From: Streptomyces canus
GTDB taxonomy: Bacteria; Actinomycetota; Actinomycetes; Streptomycetales; Streptomycetaceae
DNA length: 64,000 bases
Reading direction: 5' to 3'
Assembly: GCF_041435015.1 (NCBI RefSeq)
Contig: NZ_CP107989.1
Span: forward strand, 9,796,001 to 9,860,000
Position numbers and translations under genes: made by a program. Below the pieces are notes generated by a model. It had not been told where the DNA came from and made no database searches. It saw nothing but the letters and a program-made list of their open reading frames with translations. Shown here in pieces: positions 8,158 to 17,009 of this stretch (the stretch's first letter is position 1; each line of letters opens with the position of its first letter).

Positions 8158-8976
8158 ATGGCGGTTCCCCTGGTGGTCGGCATCGACGGGTCCGAGGCGA
8201 GCCTTGAAGCGGTGGAATGGGCCGCGGACGAGGCAGCCCGGCACGAGGTGCCGCTCCGTCTCCTGCACGCGGCCTCAGCGGATCATGACGTGTCAGATGT
8301 GGTCGCCGCTGCCTCGGAGCGAGCCAGAAAGAGTGCTGCTGCGGTACGGCTGTCGAATGAGGTGCTGACCGAGGACGCGGCGTCCGCGCTGGTCAGCGAG
8401 GGACGCAACGCCTTCGCTCTGGTCCTCGGGTCCAGAGGGCTGGGAGGTCTCGCCGGACTGCTCCTCGGTTCGGTCAGCCTGGCTGTGGCCGCCCGTGCCG
8501 ACTGCCCGGTCGTCGTCGTGCGCGGCGGGGTGGAGCAGCGGCACGGAGGGTTCGGGTGCGTCGTCGTCGGAGTCGAGGACGGGGAGGGCAGCGGTACGGC
8601 CGTGGACTTCGCGTTCCGCGAGGCTCGTGTGCGGCGCTGTCGGCTCCTGGCGGTGCATGCCTGGAGTGTCCCGGTCGGGAACCCTGGGCCTCCGGGCTTG
8701 TCCGGCTACGCCCTTCAAGCCCTTGAGCGGCCGCCTGCCCAGGTGCTCGCTGACGCCTTGCGCGAGCCCGAGCAGCGGTACCAGGACGTGCCGGTGAGCA
8801 GGGAGGTGGTCGAGGGCTCGGCACGACAGGCGCTGCTGAATGCCGCGTCCCGTGCTGATCTGCTCGTCGTCGGAGCCCGCAGACGACATGGGCACGTCGG
8901 TCTGCAGCTGGGCCTGGTCAATCATGCGGTGCTGCATCACGCGCCGTGTCCGGTCGCGGTCGTTCCGCAGATATGA
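8158..8976 (+). CDS. Universal stress protein, two USP domains
   Basis: The 272-residue tandem USP opens with VPLVVGIDGSEASLEAVEWA and has a canonical nucleotide loop GSRGLGGLAGLLLGSVS in domain 1; domain 2 runs from GCVVVGVEDG to HAPCPVAVVPQI. The ATG at 8158 is preceded by aggaggagg and is preferred to an upstream in-frame ATG at 8095. The first domain looks ATP-binding competent (GxxG...GSVS), whereas the second has a diverged loop (GARRRHGHVGLQLG). It belongs to the same USP set as 3-536, 7022-7897 and the remnant at 10558, and is transcribed divergently from 7022-7897. Confidence 0.92.
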   Translation: MAVPLVVGIDGSEASLEAVEWAADEAARHEVPLRLLHAASADHDVSDVVAAASERARKSAAAVRLSNEVLTEDAASALVSEGRNAFALVLGSRGLGGLAGLLLGSVSLAVAARADCPVVVVRGGVEQRHGGFGCVVVGVEDGEGSGTAVDFAFREARVRRCRLLAVHAWSVPVGNPGPPGLSGYALQALERPPAQVLADALREPEQRYQDVPVSREVVEGSARQALLNAASRADLLVVGARRRHGHVGLQLGLVNHAVLHHAPCPVAVVPQI

Positions 8977-9119
8977 GGAAGTAGGGGCGGGATGGGTCCG
9001 TGTCCGCTCAAGGCGCGAACCCGTACGGGGCGCCGCATTCCTTCGGTCGAGAGGTGCGTGAGAAACGTTCTCGACCACGTAGTGACGCGTGCCCAGCGCG
9101 CCGACGCAGGCCACTCCCA

Positions 9120-9800
9120 TCACTGCACGCCACCTGGTCCAGACGGAGTGCCGGACTCGCCGCCGGTGAGGTGGGGCTCGACGTCCACGACGCCCTCCAC
9201 GGCGCGCACGAGGCGCACGGCGACCGAGATGAGCGAGGTGTCGCGGATGTGTCCGCGGAGGGTGACGACCCCCTCGTGCACGTTCACGTGGATGGCGTGG
9301 CTGAAGGCCGGGAAGAGGTAGGAGACCACGGTGCGGCGGACCTCCTCCTCGATGTCCTCGTCCGACCGAAGGAAGACCTTCAGCAGATCGGCTCGGCTGA
9401 CGATGCCCTGGAGCATGCCGATGTCGTCGACCACGGGCAGGCGCTTGACGTGCCGGACGGCCATGATTCTGGCTGCCTGGGCCAGGGTGACGTCGGGGTG
9501 GACCGTGATGGCGGGGGTGCTCATGAGCTCCTCCGCCGTGGCTCCTCCGGCCTTGGCGACGTCGGACAGACGCCGACGTTGCTCCAAGAGGCTCGGGTCG
9601 TCGTCGCGGAACTCCTCCTTGGGCAACAGGTCGGCTTCGGAGACGACACCGATCACGCGGCCTTCGCCCTCAAGGACGGGCATCGCGCTGACTTTCCACT
9701 GCTCCAAGGTCCGGACGATCTCTTTGAAGGGCGCGTCGCGGCCGACAGCCACAACCGTCTGGGTCATCACATCGCTCACGATGTGCGGGGTCTGTGGCAC
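9120..9800 (-). CDS. CBS-pair and BON domain protein
   Basis: A 226-residue protein with CBS domain 1 (VSAMPVLEGEGRVIGVVS), CBS domain 2 (HVKRLPVVDDIGMLQGIVS) and a C-terminal BON domain (IHVNVHEGVVTLRGHIRD). It is a paralogue of 5720-6391 with the same layout and spacing. It is probably a soluble sensor of adenine nucleotides or NAD whose BON domain contacts a membrane or polymer; the target is unknown. The cyclic-nucleotide-binding gene ends 24 nt upstream in the same orientation, so the two are probably co-transcribed and may work on the same signal. Confidence 0.9.
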   Translation of the reverse strand: MPQTPHIVSDVMTQTVVAVGRDAPFKEIVRTLEQWKVSAMPVLEGEGRVIGVVSEADLLPKEEFRDDDPSLLEQRRRLSDVAKAGGATAEELMSTPAITVHPDVTLAQAARIMAVRHVKRLPVVDDIGMLQGIVSRADLLKVFLRSDEDIEEEVRRTVVSYLFPAFSHAIHVNVHEGVVTLRGHIRDTSLISVAVRLVRAVEGVVDVEPHLTGGESGTPSGPGGVQ

Positions 9801-9824
9801 TTCGAAGCACCTCGTCTCGCCTCG

Positions 9825-10283
9825 TCAGGGAACCTCGCCCGCACCGTGGGGCGCGTACAGGTCGAGCAGTCGCACCCGGGCGGACCTGAGCCGACGCGCG
9901 AGCACGCCGGAGACGTAAGTGCACAACTCGTGATCCAGACCTGGGTCCTTCGCGCACAGCTCACGCACCGCCGTCGCGTCGAACTCGTAGGCTCGCACCG
10001 GGCTGTCGGCCTCGGCTCCCAGATGCCAGTGATGGGGAGGGACGAGCCAGGACCAGCCCAGCATCTTGCCCGCGCCGAGGGTCTCGACGACCGCTGCCCG
10101 CCGCCCAGGCACGTGAAGGTCGAGAGCGACCGTTCCCGTGTGGATGATCCAGAAGTGGTCTGCCTTGCCACCCTCGTTGAAGATGCGCTCGCCCTCCGCG
10201 AACGACACCTCACGAGCGAGTGACATGAGCTGCTCGCGATGTTCCTTGGTCATGGCGCCCAAAACGCCGGTCCTCGCAACCAC
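9825..10283 (-). CDS. Cyclic-nucleotide-binding domain protein without a DNA-binding domain
   Basis: The 152-residue protein is essentially a single cNMP-binding beta-barrel (SFAEGERIFNEGGKADHFWI, then HTGTVALDLHVPGRR and LGAGKMLGWSWLVPPHHW) with a short C-terminal helix. It lacks the winged helix of Crp/Fnr factors. The usual phosphate-binding-cassette signature (G-E-x-A-L...R-A-A) is replaced by GWSWLVPPHHW, so classical cAMP binding is doubtful. Stand-alone proteins of this type accompany USP and CBS genes in streptomycetes. The neighbour 24 nt downstream is the CBS-BON gene, consistent with a two-gene sensor operon. Confidence 0.82.
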   Translation of the reverse strand: MVARTGVLGAMTKEHREQLMSLAREVSFAEGERIFNEGGKADHFWIIHTGTVALDLHVPGRRAAVVETLGAGKMLGWSWLVPPHHWHLGAEADSPVRAYEFDATAVRELCAKDPGLDHELCTYVSGVLARRLRSARVRLLDLYAPHGAGEVP

Positions 10284-10557
10284 GATCGCCGTCCCTTCCC
10301 CGCGACCTCGAAGTGGAGACGGGCTCCTGTCCGGTCACGGACGTCTCATCACGCGGCAGATGCGAAAGCCATGGCGGCGGGTGGGACCCAGCGGCGTCTT
10401 ACTCCCGGCCGCATGACTCCACCATCGCCGCTAATCGGCGTGGCGCAACCCGGGCGGAGACATTCCGAGTGCGGGGCGCGTGTCGCGGTGGGTCCAGGCC
10501 GGTGCGACGGTCTTCACAGGGGCTCGCACAGTGGCTGGGCGGAAGGGCGGTGGGACG

Positions 10558-10922
10558 ATGGAGTTTCCGCTGGCCGTGGGGGTCGATGGATCGGATTCCA
10601 GCCTGGAGGCCGTGGACGAGGCGGCGCGCCACGGACTGTCAGTGCGGCTTGTCCAGGGCTCGCGGTGGGAGCGGTGCGAGTGGCGCCTCCCCAGTTTCGG
10701 CACCGACCGCCCGTCCGGAGTGATCATGGCGGAGAGCATCGCCGCGTCGTGCGCGGAACATGCGCGGCTGCGAAACCCGGAGCGGTAGGTCTCCGGCGAG
10801 GCGTGGCTCGAGGACGCTGCGTGCTGCTGCACGACGGGCCACGAAGTGTCTGCCCTCGTCACAGGCCCCCGAGGCCGTGGTGAGTTTGTTGACGTACACC
10901 GCCAAGCGGCCGAAGGCCCCGC
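10558..10922 (+). pseudogene. Universal stress protein remnant with in-frame stop
   Basis: An ATG with a GGTGGG-like leader starts a perfect USP N-terminus (FPLAVGVDGSDSSLEAV) that continues through VRLVQGSRWERCEW and SCAEHARLRNPER to a TAG at 10786-10788. Similarity resumes in the same frame after the stop (VSGEAWLEDAA, then EVSALVTGPRGRGEF) and is lost by about 10920. A 5-residue stretch of helix 1 (WA.DEAA) also appears deleted. It represents the first third of a USP and is not functional. Confidence 0.75.
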
Positions 10923-10931
10923 TCACACCTG

Positions 10932-11171
10932 AACGCCGCACCGCGCTGCGCACCGCTGCTGTTCGGCGCGCACGGCGGCCGACCGGTCGACCTCGAAGGT
11001 CGAGAACAGCTGCTCCTGCACCTGTCGCGGATGACGAGCGACCTGCCGCAGCTCGTCGAAGCCGACTTCAACGCCGTCCTGGCGACACCCGGCGAGGCCA
11101 CGGTGCTCGACGCACGTGTACGCCTGCTGCCGCGTCGGGCCCAGGGCCCTTACCTGCGTCGACTGCGCTGA
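10932..11171 (+). pseudogene. C-terminal tail of an ATP-grasp acyl-CoA synthetase (GNAT/acetyl-CoA ligase type)
   Basis: About 78 residues in one frame end at TGA 11169-11171. They contain APLLFGAHGGRPVDLEG, LSRMTSDLPQLVEADFNAVL and a final DARVRLLPR segment. This pattern is the C-terminal end of the ATP-grasp subunit of NDP-forming acyl-CoA synthetases, as found in the large acetyltransferase/acetyl-CoA ligase fusions near streptomycete USP clusters. Everything upstream is missing: the frame abuts the USP remnant. It marks a deletion that fused two stress-island genes. Confidence 0.65.
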
Positions 11172-11248
11172 AGAGGAAGGCACATGAGTGGTGGTCGACA
11201 AGCCTGCATGAGGAAGGCCACGAAGGCCATAAGAGGAGGCGGACCGGC

Positions 11249-11385
11249 GTGCTGAGCAGGGTGCTGGTTGCCTACGGAACGACGAACGGGTCGACCGCGC
11301 AGACTACGGAGGCCATCACCGACGTCCTGCGTAAGGACGGACTGACGGTCGAGGCGATGTCCGCCCGGTCCGTGACGCCTGGAGG
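11249..11385 (+). pseudogene. N-terminal remnant of a flavodoxin-domain protein
   Basis: A GTG start with a strong gaggagg ribosome-binding site begins a flavodoxin FMN-loop segment: LSRVLVAYGTTNGSTAQTTE, then ITDVLRKDGLTVEAMSARSV. The phosphate-binding loop (T-x-N-G-S-T-A) is intact. Similarity ends at about 11385, and the frame then runs antisense into the DUF4389 gene until 11590. A full flavodoxin needs about 150-180 residues, so this is a 3'-truncated copy. Its start signals may still drive translation of a nonsense tail. Confidence 0.65.
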
Positions 11386-11495
11386 CGAAGGACAGGAGGC
11401 CGAGCGCCTACCGTCCAGGCCCCTTTGGCGTCCGGCGCCGAAGGGCGGGGTGCCCAGCCCGTGCACGGTGGGGAGTGCGGCCAGTGGCGCGGCGA

Positions 11496-12161
11496 TTACG
11501 CCCGCTCTTCCGGAGTGGCGGCCTCCGAGCCGCCCAGGTCCAGGCGGAACGGTGGGTACTTGTCCGTCATCAGAGCGGCGTACGCGGTGACTCGCAGGAC
11601 CCACCGGTTGAGGCCGATGATCAGGTCGAAGAGATCTTTCGGATACTTCTCGGTGAAGGCCAGGATCACGGCCGCGATGACTGTCAGCAGGGCGATCAGG
11701 CCACCGGACCACCAGCCGAGGTGGGCGCCGCCGAGGAAGAAGCCGATGACCATGTAGTGCGGGATGGCCAGGAGCCACCATTTCACCAGCACCAGGCCGC
11801 GGGAGAGCCGCTCCGGGTAGGCGATGTCCAGCCGTGCCGGGTAGTCCGCTTCCTCGCCCAGGCTGAACGGGGGATACCGGTCGGTGCCCAAGGCGTCGTA
11901 CGAGTAGTACGAGACCCGCCAACTCCAGCGCAATACTCCTAGGTTGAAGTCGAACAGGGCTCGGGGATAGCGCTCGGTGAACAGGATGGCGAAGAAGGCG
12001 ATCACGGTCACCACGGTGAAAGCGATCCAGAGGAAGAACAGCACCACGTAGTGCGGAATGGCGAGGAGCCACTTCACGAGCCACAGCCATCGGGACAGTG
12101 GCGAGTCGATGTGCGCGTTCACCCGGACCGGGCGGTCGTGGAATCCCACCGGTGTCGTCAT
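11496..12161 (-). CDS. DUF4389 membrane protein (two repeats)
   Basis: The 221-residue protein has two copies of a DUF4389 unit: WLVKWLLAIPHYVVLFFLWI ... ERYPRALFDF ... YPPFSL, and VLVKWWLLAIPHYMVIGFF ... EKYPKDLFDLIIG ... YPPFRL. Each unit contains hydrophobic membrane segments, so about four transmembrane helices are expected. The family is widespread in streptomycete stress islands and has no established activity. The ATG at 12161 follows a gggaggg ribosome-binding site and fits the family N-terminus; the frame also stays open far upstream, but that part is antisense to the MFS remnant. It faces the flavodoxin remnant tail to tail. Confidence 0.85.
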   Translation of the reverse strand: MTTPVGFHDRPVRVNAHIDSPLSRWLWLVKWLLAIPHYVVLFFLWIAFTVVTVIAFFAILFTERYPRALFDFNLGVLRWSWRVSYYSYDALGTDRYPPFSLGEEADYPARLDIAYPERLSRGLVLVKWWLLAIPHYMVIGFFLGGAHLGWWSGGLIALLTVIAAVILAFTEKYPKDLFDLIIGLNRWVLRVTAYAALMTDKYPPFRLDLGGSEAATPEERA

Positions 12162-12289
12162 GGTGATCAGCTCCCTCCCCCCGGCGTGTGTGTCGCCGGG
12201 CGGGCTCATGACCAGCCTGACTGCTTCCACCCTTCCTCGCGAGGGCAGTGTGGGTCCGTTCCGGTGGCCTATCGGCCTACGCACCCGCC

Positions 12290-13015
12290 GGCGGATCGTC
12301 CTGGTGTCCCGGATCGTCGTCGGTGTCGTCGTCGGCGGCCTCTGGACGATCGGCGCATCACTGGCCGAGCGTCTGGTGCCCGCCCGATCGGTGGGCCGCG
12401 CCACGACCGTGATCTTCTCCGCGGTGCCGCTGGGTTCGGTACTCGGCGTTCCAGCCCGGCACTTCATCGGGGATCTGGTCGGCTGGCGCACCGCATTCGC
12501 CGTGATGAACGCCCTCACTGTCGGCGTGCTGATCATGCTGCTGGTCGTCACGCCGCCCCTGCCGCCCACGTAAACCATCCGACTCGACGTAGTGCGCGGC
12601 ATGCTGAAGTGCGTCAATACCCGCTTCGCACTCGTGCTGACCATCCTGGTCGTGCTGGCGCACTTCGGGGCCCACACCTAGGTCACGCCGTTTCTCGAGC
12701 AGGTCACCGGCGTCTGCCCTCGACGGATCACCGTCTTCCTGCTCGGCTACGGCGCCGCGGGCATCATCGGGAACTTCCTCGGCGGCGCACTGGTCACTCG
12801 CCATCCCCGGGCCGTCCTCGGTCTCGCCGCCGCCGTGATCGCGGCCACCCCTCTGTTGCTCCCCGTCCTGGGGCAGTGGCAAATCGGCGCTGTGGCACTA
12901 CGGCGCAGTCCCCGTCACATCTCAGACCTTCCCTAGGGGCACTGGCCGGCGGCTTCGTCGTGGACCGCACCTCGCCGTCCACGGTCATGACGCTCGCAGG
13001 TGTCACACGCTCATG
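12290..13015 (+). pseudogene. Degenerate MFS transporter (AraJ/chloramphenicol-exporter type)
   Basis: From about 12290 the plus strand reads as the middle of a drug-efflux MFS protein: SRIVVGVVVGGLWTIGASLA, GRATTVIFSAVPLGSVLGVP, GWRTAFAVMNALTVGV. In-frame stops interrupt it at 12571-12573 (TAA) and 12679-12681 (TAG, where AHT/VTPFLEQVTG should be continuous). The frame continues to GYGAAGIIGNFLGGALVTRH, then shifts, and LAGGFVVDRTSPSTVMTL is found in another frame near 12960. The first roughly 100 residues are missing. Two stops, one frameshift and both-end truncation make function impossible. Confidence 0.8.
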
Positions 13016-13411
13016 GTCGGGGCCGTGTCGGCTCACTCCGCCCGACGACTGGCGTGGCCGGACAACCCCTGAGCCCCATTTCATAGCGCCGGCCGGCCAT
13101 AGAGGCCGCGACCAACACACCAAGGAGAGGACAAAGGGCGGGACGTGAGAAGAAACAGATGGGAGGCACGGGCTCGCTCGGTAGGCATGGGCTTCGACAC
13201 GCCCGTGATCACCGACACCGTGCGCCGCTCGGCAGACCGCTCACCTTGCCCGAGGCGAGGGCGTCGAGCTGTGCCGTTTGCCGGTCCGGCAACTTTGTGT
13301 GCGCATCAGCACGGGTCCCGGCACCATCGACAACGAGCCCCGCACGCCGATCAAGGATGGATGATCAGCGGGGCGACGCGACACAGCATCACGAGCAACG
13401 GGAGGCATCCG
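13016..13411 (+). other. Unidentified, probably degenerate sequence before the methyltransferase
   Basis: No intact gene is seen. Two adjoining frames give protein-like pieces (GFDTPVITDTVRR from about 13189, then VELCRLPVRQLCVRIS and TIDNEPRTPIKDG ending at a stop near 13365), as if one frameshifted C-terminal fragment were present. I do not recognise the parent family. The last part should carry the promoter and leader of the gene starting at 13412. Confidence 0.4.
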
Positions 13412-14083
13412 GTGTCAGGTCACCACGAGCACGGTCGAGGCGGCGAGCACGACGAGCAGGCGGCCGCCGCGATGTTCGAGCCGGCGGGTTGGGACGAGCG
13501 CTACGCGGGGCAGGAGCGGTTCTGGAGTGGCGAGCCCAATCCACAGCTCGTCGCCACCGCTGGTGAGCTCACCCCTGGAACGGCGCTGGACGTCGGATGC
13601 GGCGAGGGCGGTGACGTCGTCTGGCTGGCCGGTCAGGGCTGGCGCGTGACCGGCGCCGACTTCTCGGCCGAGGGCCTGGCCCGCGCCGCCCGCCACGCCG
13701 AGCAGGCCGGCGTGGCCGACCATGTCGACTGGTGGTGGGTGGACGCCAGGACCTTCGATGCCGGCGACCGCTCGTACGACCTGGTCACCAGCCACTATCT
13801 GCACGCCCCCGACGGCGGCATGGTCGAGGTGACCCGTCGGCTCGCCACAGCCGTTGCCCCGGGCGGGTTGCTCCTCGTGGTCGGGCACGCGCCGTCCCAT
13901 GAGTTCACGCAGCTCGCCGAGAGCCACCGCAAGGCGATGTTCCTGGCCGCAGAACTCCTCCCCGGCTTGCCGGACGACTTCGAGCCCGTCGTCGTGGAGC
14001 AGCGCACCCGCACGCTCAAACGGGACACCGGGCCGGTCGAGGCCGAGGACTCGGTGCTGTTGGCACGCCGCGCGGAGCGCTGA
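13412..14083 (+). CDS. Class I SAM-dependent methyltransferase
   Basis: A 223-residue Rossmann methyltransferase. The SAM-binding motif I is LDVGCGEGGDVVWL, motif II is the acidic end of VTGADFSAE, and a later strand is GGLLLVVGH. The GTG at 13412 has ggagg about 8 nt upstream and precedes a His/Gly-rich head. The sequence NPQLVATAGEL just before motif I is typical of small-molecule (TehB/thiopurine-like) methyltransferases in actinobacteria, but the acceptor is unknown. It stands alone, facing the DUF574 methyltransferase across about 125 bp. Confidence 0.88.
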   Translation: MSGHHEHGRGGEHDEQAAAAMFEPAGWDERYAGQERFWSGEPNPQLVATAGELTPGTALDVGCGEGGDVVWLAGQGWRVTGADFSAEGLARAARHAEQAGVADHVDWWWVDARTFDAGDRSYDLVTSHYLHAPDGGMVEVTRRLATAVAPGGLLLVVGHAPSHEFTQLAESHRKAMFLAAELLPGLPDDFEPVVVEQRTRTLKRDTGPVEAEDSVLLARRAER

Positions 14084-14208
14084 ACATCCGCTGAGGACTT
14101 GCGGCGCGGTCACTGAGCGAGTGACGCCGGTGGTGTGCGCCACGCGCGAGGCTCCCGCGCTGTCACGAGAGGTGTTCCAAGCCGCGACCTCGACGTCGAC
14201 CGGGATGG

Positions 14209-15045
14209 TCAGGGCTTGCGGGCGAGCCCGGCGGCGATGAGGTGTTCCCAGACCGTGAGTTGCCGTTCCCCGCTGTTGTTCCAGGGGGTTTCGATCTGGT
14301 CGGGGCGCCACAGCGGTGCGGGGACGATACCCGGGTCGAGGATCTCCAGGCCGTCGAGGAGGGAGGCGATCTCCGCGTCGGTGCGCCACCGGCCGCGGCC
14401 GAACGTCTGCTGGAGGACCTTCTCGGCCTCCCGTGTCTCCGGGTTGTTGCCGGAGCGGAAGTGGCTGATGAAGAAATGGCTTCCGGAAGGCACCTGGTCG
14501 CGCCAGTAGCGCACGATGCCGGCCGGGTCCTCGTCGTCGTTGACGTGGTGGAGAATCGCGCTGAACACGACGGCGACGGGACGAGTGAAGTCGATCATGT
14601 CGCGGGTGTCGGGGTGGGTGCGGACACCCTCGGGGTTGCGTACGTCGACCGCGACGACCCGGGTCCGCTCGTCCTTCTCCAGCAGCGCCCGACCGTGGAC
14701 GAGGACCTGAGGGTCGATGTCGACGTAGACGACCCGGGCCTCGGGCGCGTGCCGTTGCGCGACCTGGTGGACGTTGTCGGCGGTCGGCAGACCGCTGCCC
14801 AGATCGATGAACTGCCGGATGCCGGTGGTTTTCACGATCTCCCCGACCGCGCGGGTCAGGGCTGCGCGGTTGGCGAAGGCGATGGCCACCGAGCCGGGCA
14901 GGTCACGCTTGAACACGTCGCCGATCTCTCGGTCCACGGCGTAGTTGTCCTTGCCGCCCAGCAAGTAGTCGTACACGCGGGCGATGCTGGGCTTGGACGG
15001 GTCGATGGGGGAGCCTTCGTACGTCATGACGGCCATTTTCCCCAC
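14209..15045 (-). CDS. DUF574-type SAM-dependent methyltransferase
   Basis: About 275 residues belonging to the actinobacterial PF04672 family, recognised by PSIARVYDYLLGGKDNY near the N-terminus, IRQFIDLGSGLPTADNVH as the SAM loop, VVYVDIDP, and FSAILHHVND. Members are very numerous in streptomycetes and mostly of unknown substrate. The start is ambiguous: GTG at 15045, ATG at 15036 and ATG at 15027 are in frame, and the ggggaaa between them best supports 15027 or 15036. It has no operon partner; the CHAP gene lies downstream on the same strand after about 170 bp counted from its own start. Confidence 0.88.
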   Translation of the reverse strand: MGKMAVMTYEGSPIDPSKPSIARVYDYLLGGKDNYAVDREIGDVFKRDLPGSVAIAFANRAALTRAVGEIVKTTGIRQFIDLGSGLPTADNVHQVAQRHAPEARVVYVDIDPQVLVHGRALLEKDERTRVVAVDVRNPEGVRTHPDTRDMIDFTRPVAVVFSAILHHVNDDEDPAGIVRYWRDQVPSGSHFFISHFRSGNNPETREAEKVLQQTFGRGRWRTDAEIASLLDGLEILDPGIVPAPLWRPDQIETPWNNSGERQLTVWEHLIAAGLARKP

Positions 15046-15218
15046 AACGCCGCCCGGTGACCATGGTTTTGGGATGCCTGGCCCTTTGCCGGCCGCCCGG
15101 TATGCCGATCCGGAGCCCGCGCCGCAGCAGACTGTCGTACGACTTCTCCGTGCGCCCGCTGAAGCAGTCGCCGGTGCCGGAGTCCTGGGAAGGCCGCCGA
15201 GGACCCCGGCAGTTCGGC

Positions 15219-16865
15219 TCAGCGGACCCGGATGAAGACCACGTCGTAACCGCTGTTCGTGGAACGGGACTTGACGTAGACGCCGTCGCTGCCGCCGTTG
15301 GGGTTGCTCGTGTTGCCCTCGACGGTGGTGAAGGACGACCCTGCGGGCGCCGTGCGCACGATGCCTATGTGCTCGTGGCCACCGGTGAAGTCGCTTCCGC
15401 CGTCCCAGTCGAAGGCCACGATGTCACCCGGCTGCGGGTTGGTGGTCACCGACAGGTGGTAGTTGCCGGCCCGCGCCTGCTTGACCCAGCCCGAGACGTA
15501 GGTGTTGCGGTAGGACGTGGCTCCGGTCTGCTTGGCCACCCAGCTCACGAAGGTCGCGCACCAGGCGTAGTTGCTGGTGGACAGCGAAAGTCCCACGGAT
15601 GAGCCGTAGCTGTTCGCGCGGGCGCTGCCCTCGACCGTGCCCACCTCGGCCGCCGCCACATCGAGGATCTTGGCGTACCCGCCGCCGGGCGGGGGCGACG
15701 ACGGCGGGGTGACCGCACCGTACAGGGCGGCCTTCGTGTTCGGCCCCACCTGGCCGTCGACCGAGAGGCCCTTCTCGGCCTGGAAGTCCCTGACGGCACT
15801 GTCGGTGAGCGGCCCGAAGTCGCCGTCGACGGCGAGATCGGCACCATGGTGGTTGAGCAGGCTCTGCAACTCGGTGACGCAGCCGCTGCGCTGGCCCTGC
15901 ACGACCTCGTTCGGGCAGGAGGCGGAGTTCAAATTGATCGGCGCGGGCGCGCCGTTGCCGCCGCCACCGCCGATGTTCGAGTACAGGGCGGCCTTGGTGT
16001 TCGGGCCGACCTGACCGTCGGCGGTGAGGCCGCTCGCGGACTGGAACGCCTTTACGGCCGCCAGGGTCTGCGGGCCGAAGCTGCCGTCGACGGCGAGGCT
16101 CTGCCCCTTGCCGTTCAGCAGGGATTGGAGCGTGGCGACGCAACCGCCGCTCTGCCCCTCCACGATGTTCGCCGGGCAGGACGCCGACCTCAGGTCCAGG
16201 CCCGTCGACGGTGACTCGTCGGTGTCGTACAGCTCTCGCTTGGTGTTCGTGCCGACCTGGCCGTCGGCCGTAAGACCGTGGGCGGACTGGAAGCTGCGGA
16301 CGGCGCTCGCGGTCCCCGCGCCGAAGTCGCCGTCCACGTCGACCGCGTAACCGTGGTGAACGAGCAGCCGCTGGAGCTCGGTGACGCATCCGCCCTTGGC
16401 GCCCTGCACGATGTTCGCGGGGCAGGAGGAGGAGTTGAGGTTGACGGGGGCGGGCGCCGAGCCGCCGGTCGCGTACAGCTTGCCCTTGGTCGCGGGGCCC
16501 ACCCGCCCGTCCACCGCGATCGCTGTGGCGGCCTGGTACTCACGGACCGCGTACAGGGTGGCCGACCCGAACTGACCGTCCACCACCAGACCGGCGCCGT
16601 GGGCGTTGAGCAGGTTCTGCAACTCGGTGACACAACCGCTCGCCTGGCCCTGCACGATCTCGTTGGGGCAGGACGCGGACGTCAGCCTGATCGGAGCCGG
16701 CGCCGCCGACGCCGGGCCGGCGCCGAGCACGATGGCGGCCGAGACCATCGCCGCGGTGGCGGCGAATGTCCCGACGCGGACACGCCAGCCGGCCCGGGTG
16801 CGGTGCGCGACCCGGTGCGGTGGGTTTTTGTCTTCGGCGTGAACGAGGAACGGGGGTCTTCCCAT
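15219..16865 (-). CDS. Secreted peptidoglycan-binding protein with CHAP amidase domain
   Basis: This 548-residue exported protein has a long n-region, hydrophobic core and ASA-A cleavage site (VSAAIVLGAGPASA). Four peptidoglycan-binding repeats of about 85 residues follow, each starting with (S)ASCP(N/A)(E/N)(I/V)V and containing a DG(x)FG...VDG(Q/R)VG pair. A C-terminal CHAP domain has catalytic cysteine in YAWCATFVSW, histidine in HEHIGIV and a polar EGNT. CHAP enzymes cut peptide stems or cross-bridges of the wall. The paired cysteines in every repeat (SCP...GCV) suggest a stabilising disulfide. ATG 16865 follows aaggaga; an upstream in-frame start is less likely. Confidence 0.92.
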   Translation of the reverse strand: MGRPPFLVHAEDKNPPHRVAHRTRAGWRVRVGTFAATAAMVSAAIVLGAGPASAAPAPIRLTSASCPNEIVQGQASGCVTELQNLLNAHGAGLVVDGQFGSATLYAVREYQAATAIAVDGRVGPATKGKLYATGGSAPAPVNLNSSSCPANIVQGAKGGCVTELQRLLVHHGYAVDVDGDFGAGTASAVRSFQSAHGLTADGQVGTNTKRELYDTDESPSTGLDLRSASCPANIVEGQSGGCVATLQSLLNGKGQSLAVDGSFGPQTLAAVKAFQSASGLTADGQVGPNTKAALYSNIGGGGGNGAPAPINLNSASCPNEVVQGQRSGCVTELQSLLNHHGADLAVDGDFGPLTDSAVRDFQAEKGLSVDGQVGPNTKAALYGAVTPPSSPPPGGGYAKILDVAAAEVGTVEGSARANSYGSSVGLSLSTSNYAWCATFVSWVAKQTGATSYRNTYVSGWVKQARAGNYHLSVTTNPQPGDIVAFDWDGGSDFTGGHEHIGIVRTAPAGSSFTTVEGNTSNPNGGSDGVYVKSRSTNSGYDVVFIRVR

Positions 16866-17009
16866 GGCGGCGAGGTTCTCCTTCTCGAGACGGGCGTGGG
16901 GTGGGGACGGGGGGGAGCGGGAACACACATCCGCGGCCCGTCCTTGCGGGGCAAGGACGGGCCGCGGCCGGTCAATCGACGATCAGCCCGGTTGGGCGGG
17001 TCGTACCGG

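Noticed and set aside
15219..16865. Phage endolysin
   Set aside because: CHAP plus PG-binding repeats can occur in phages, but the protein has a signal peptide and no phage genes adjoin it.
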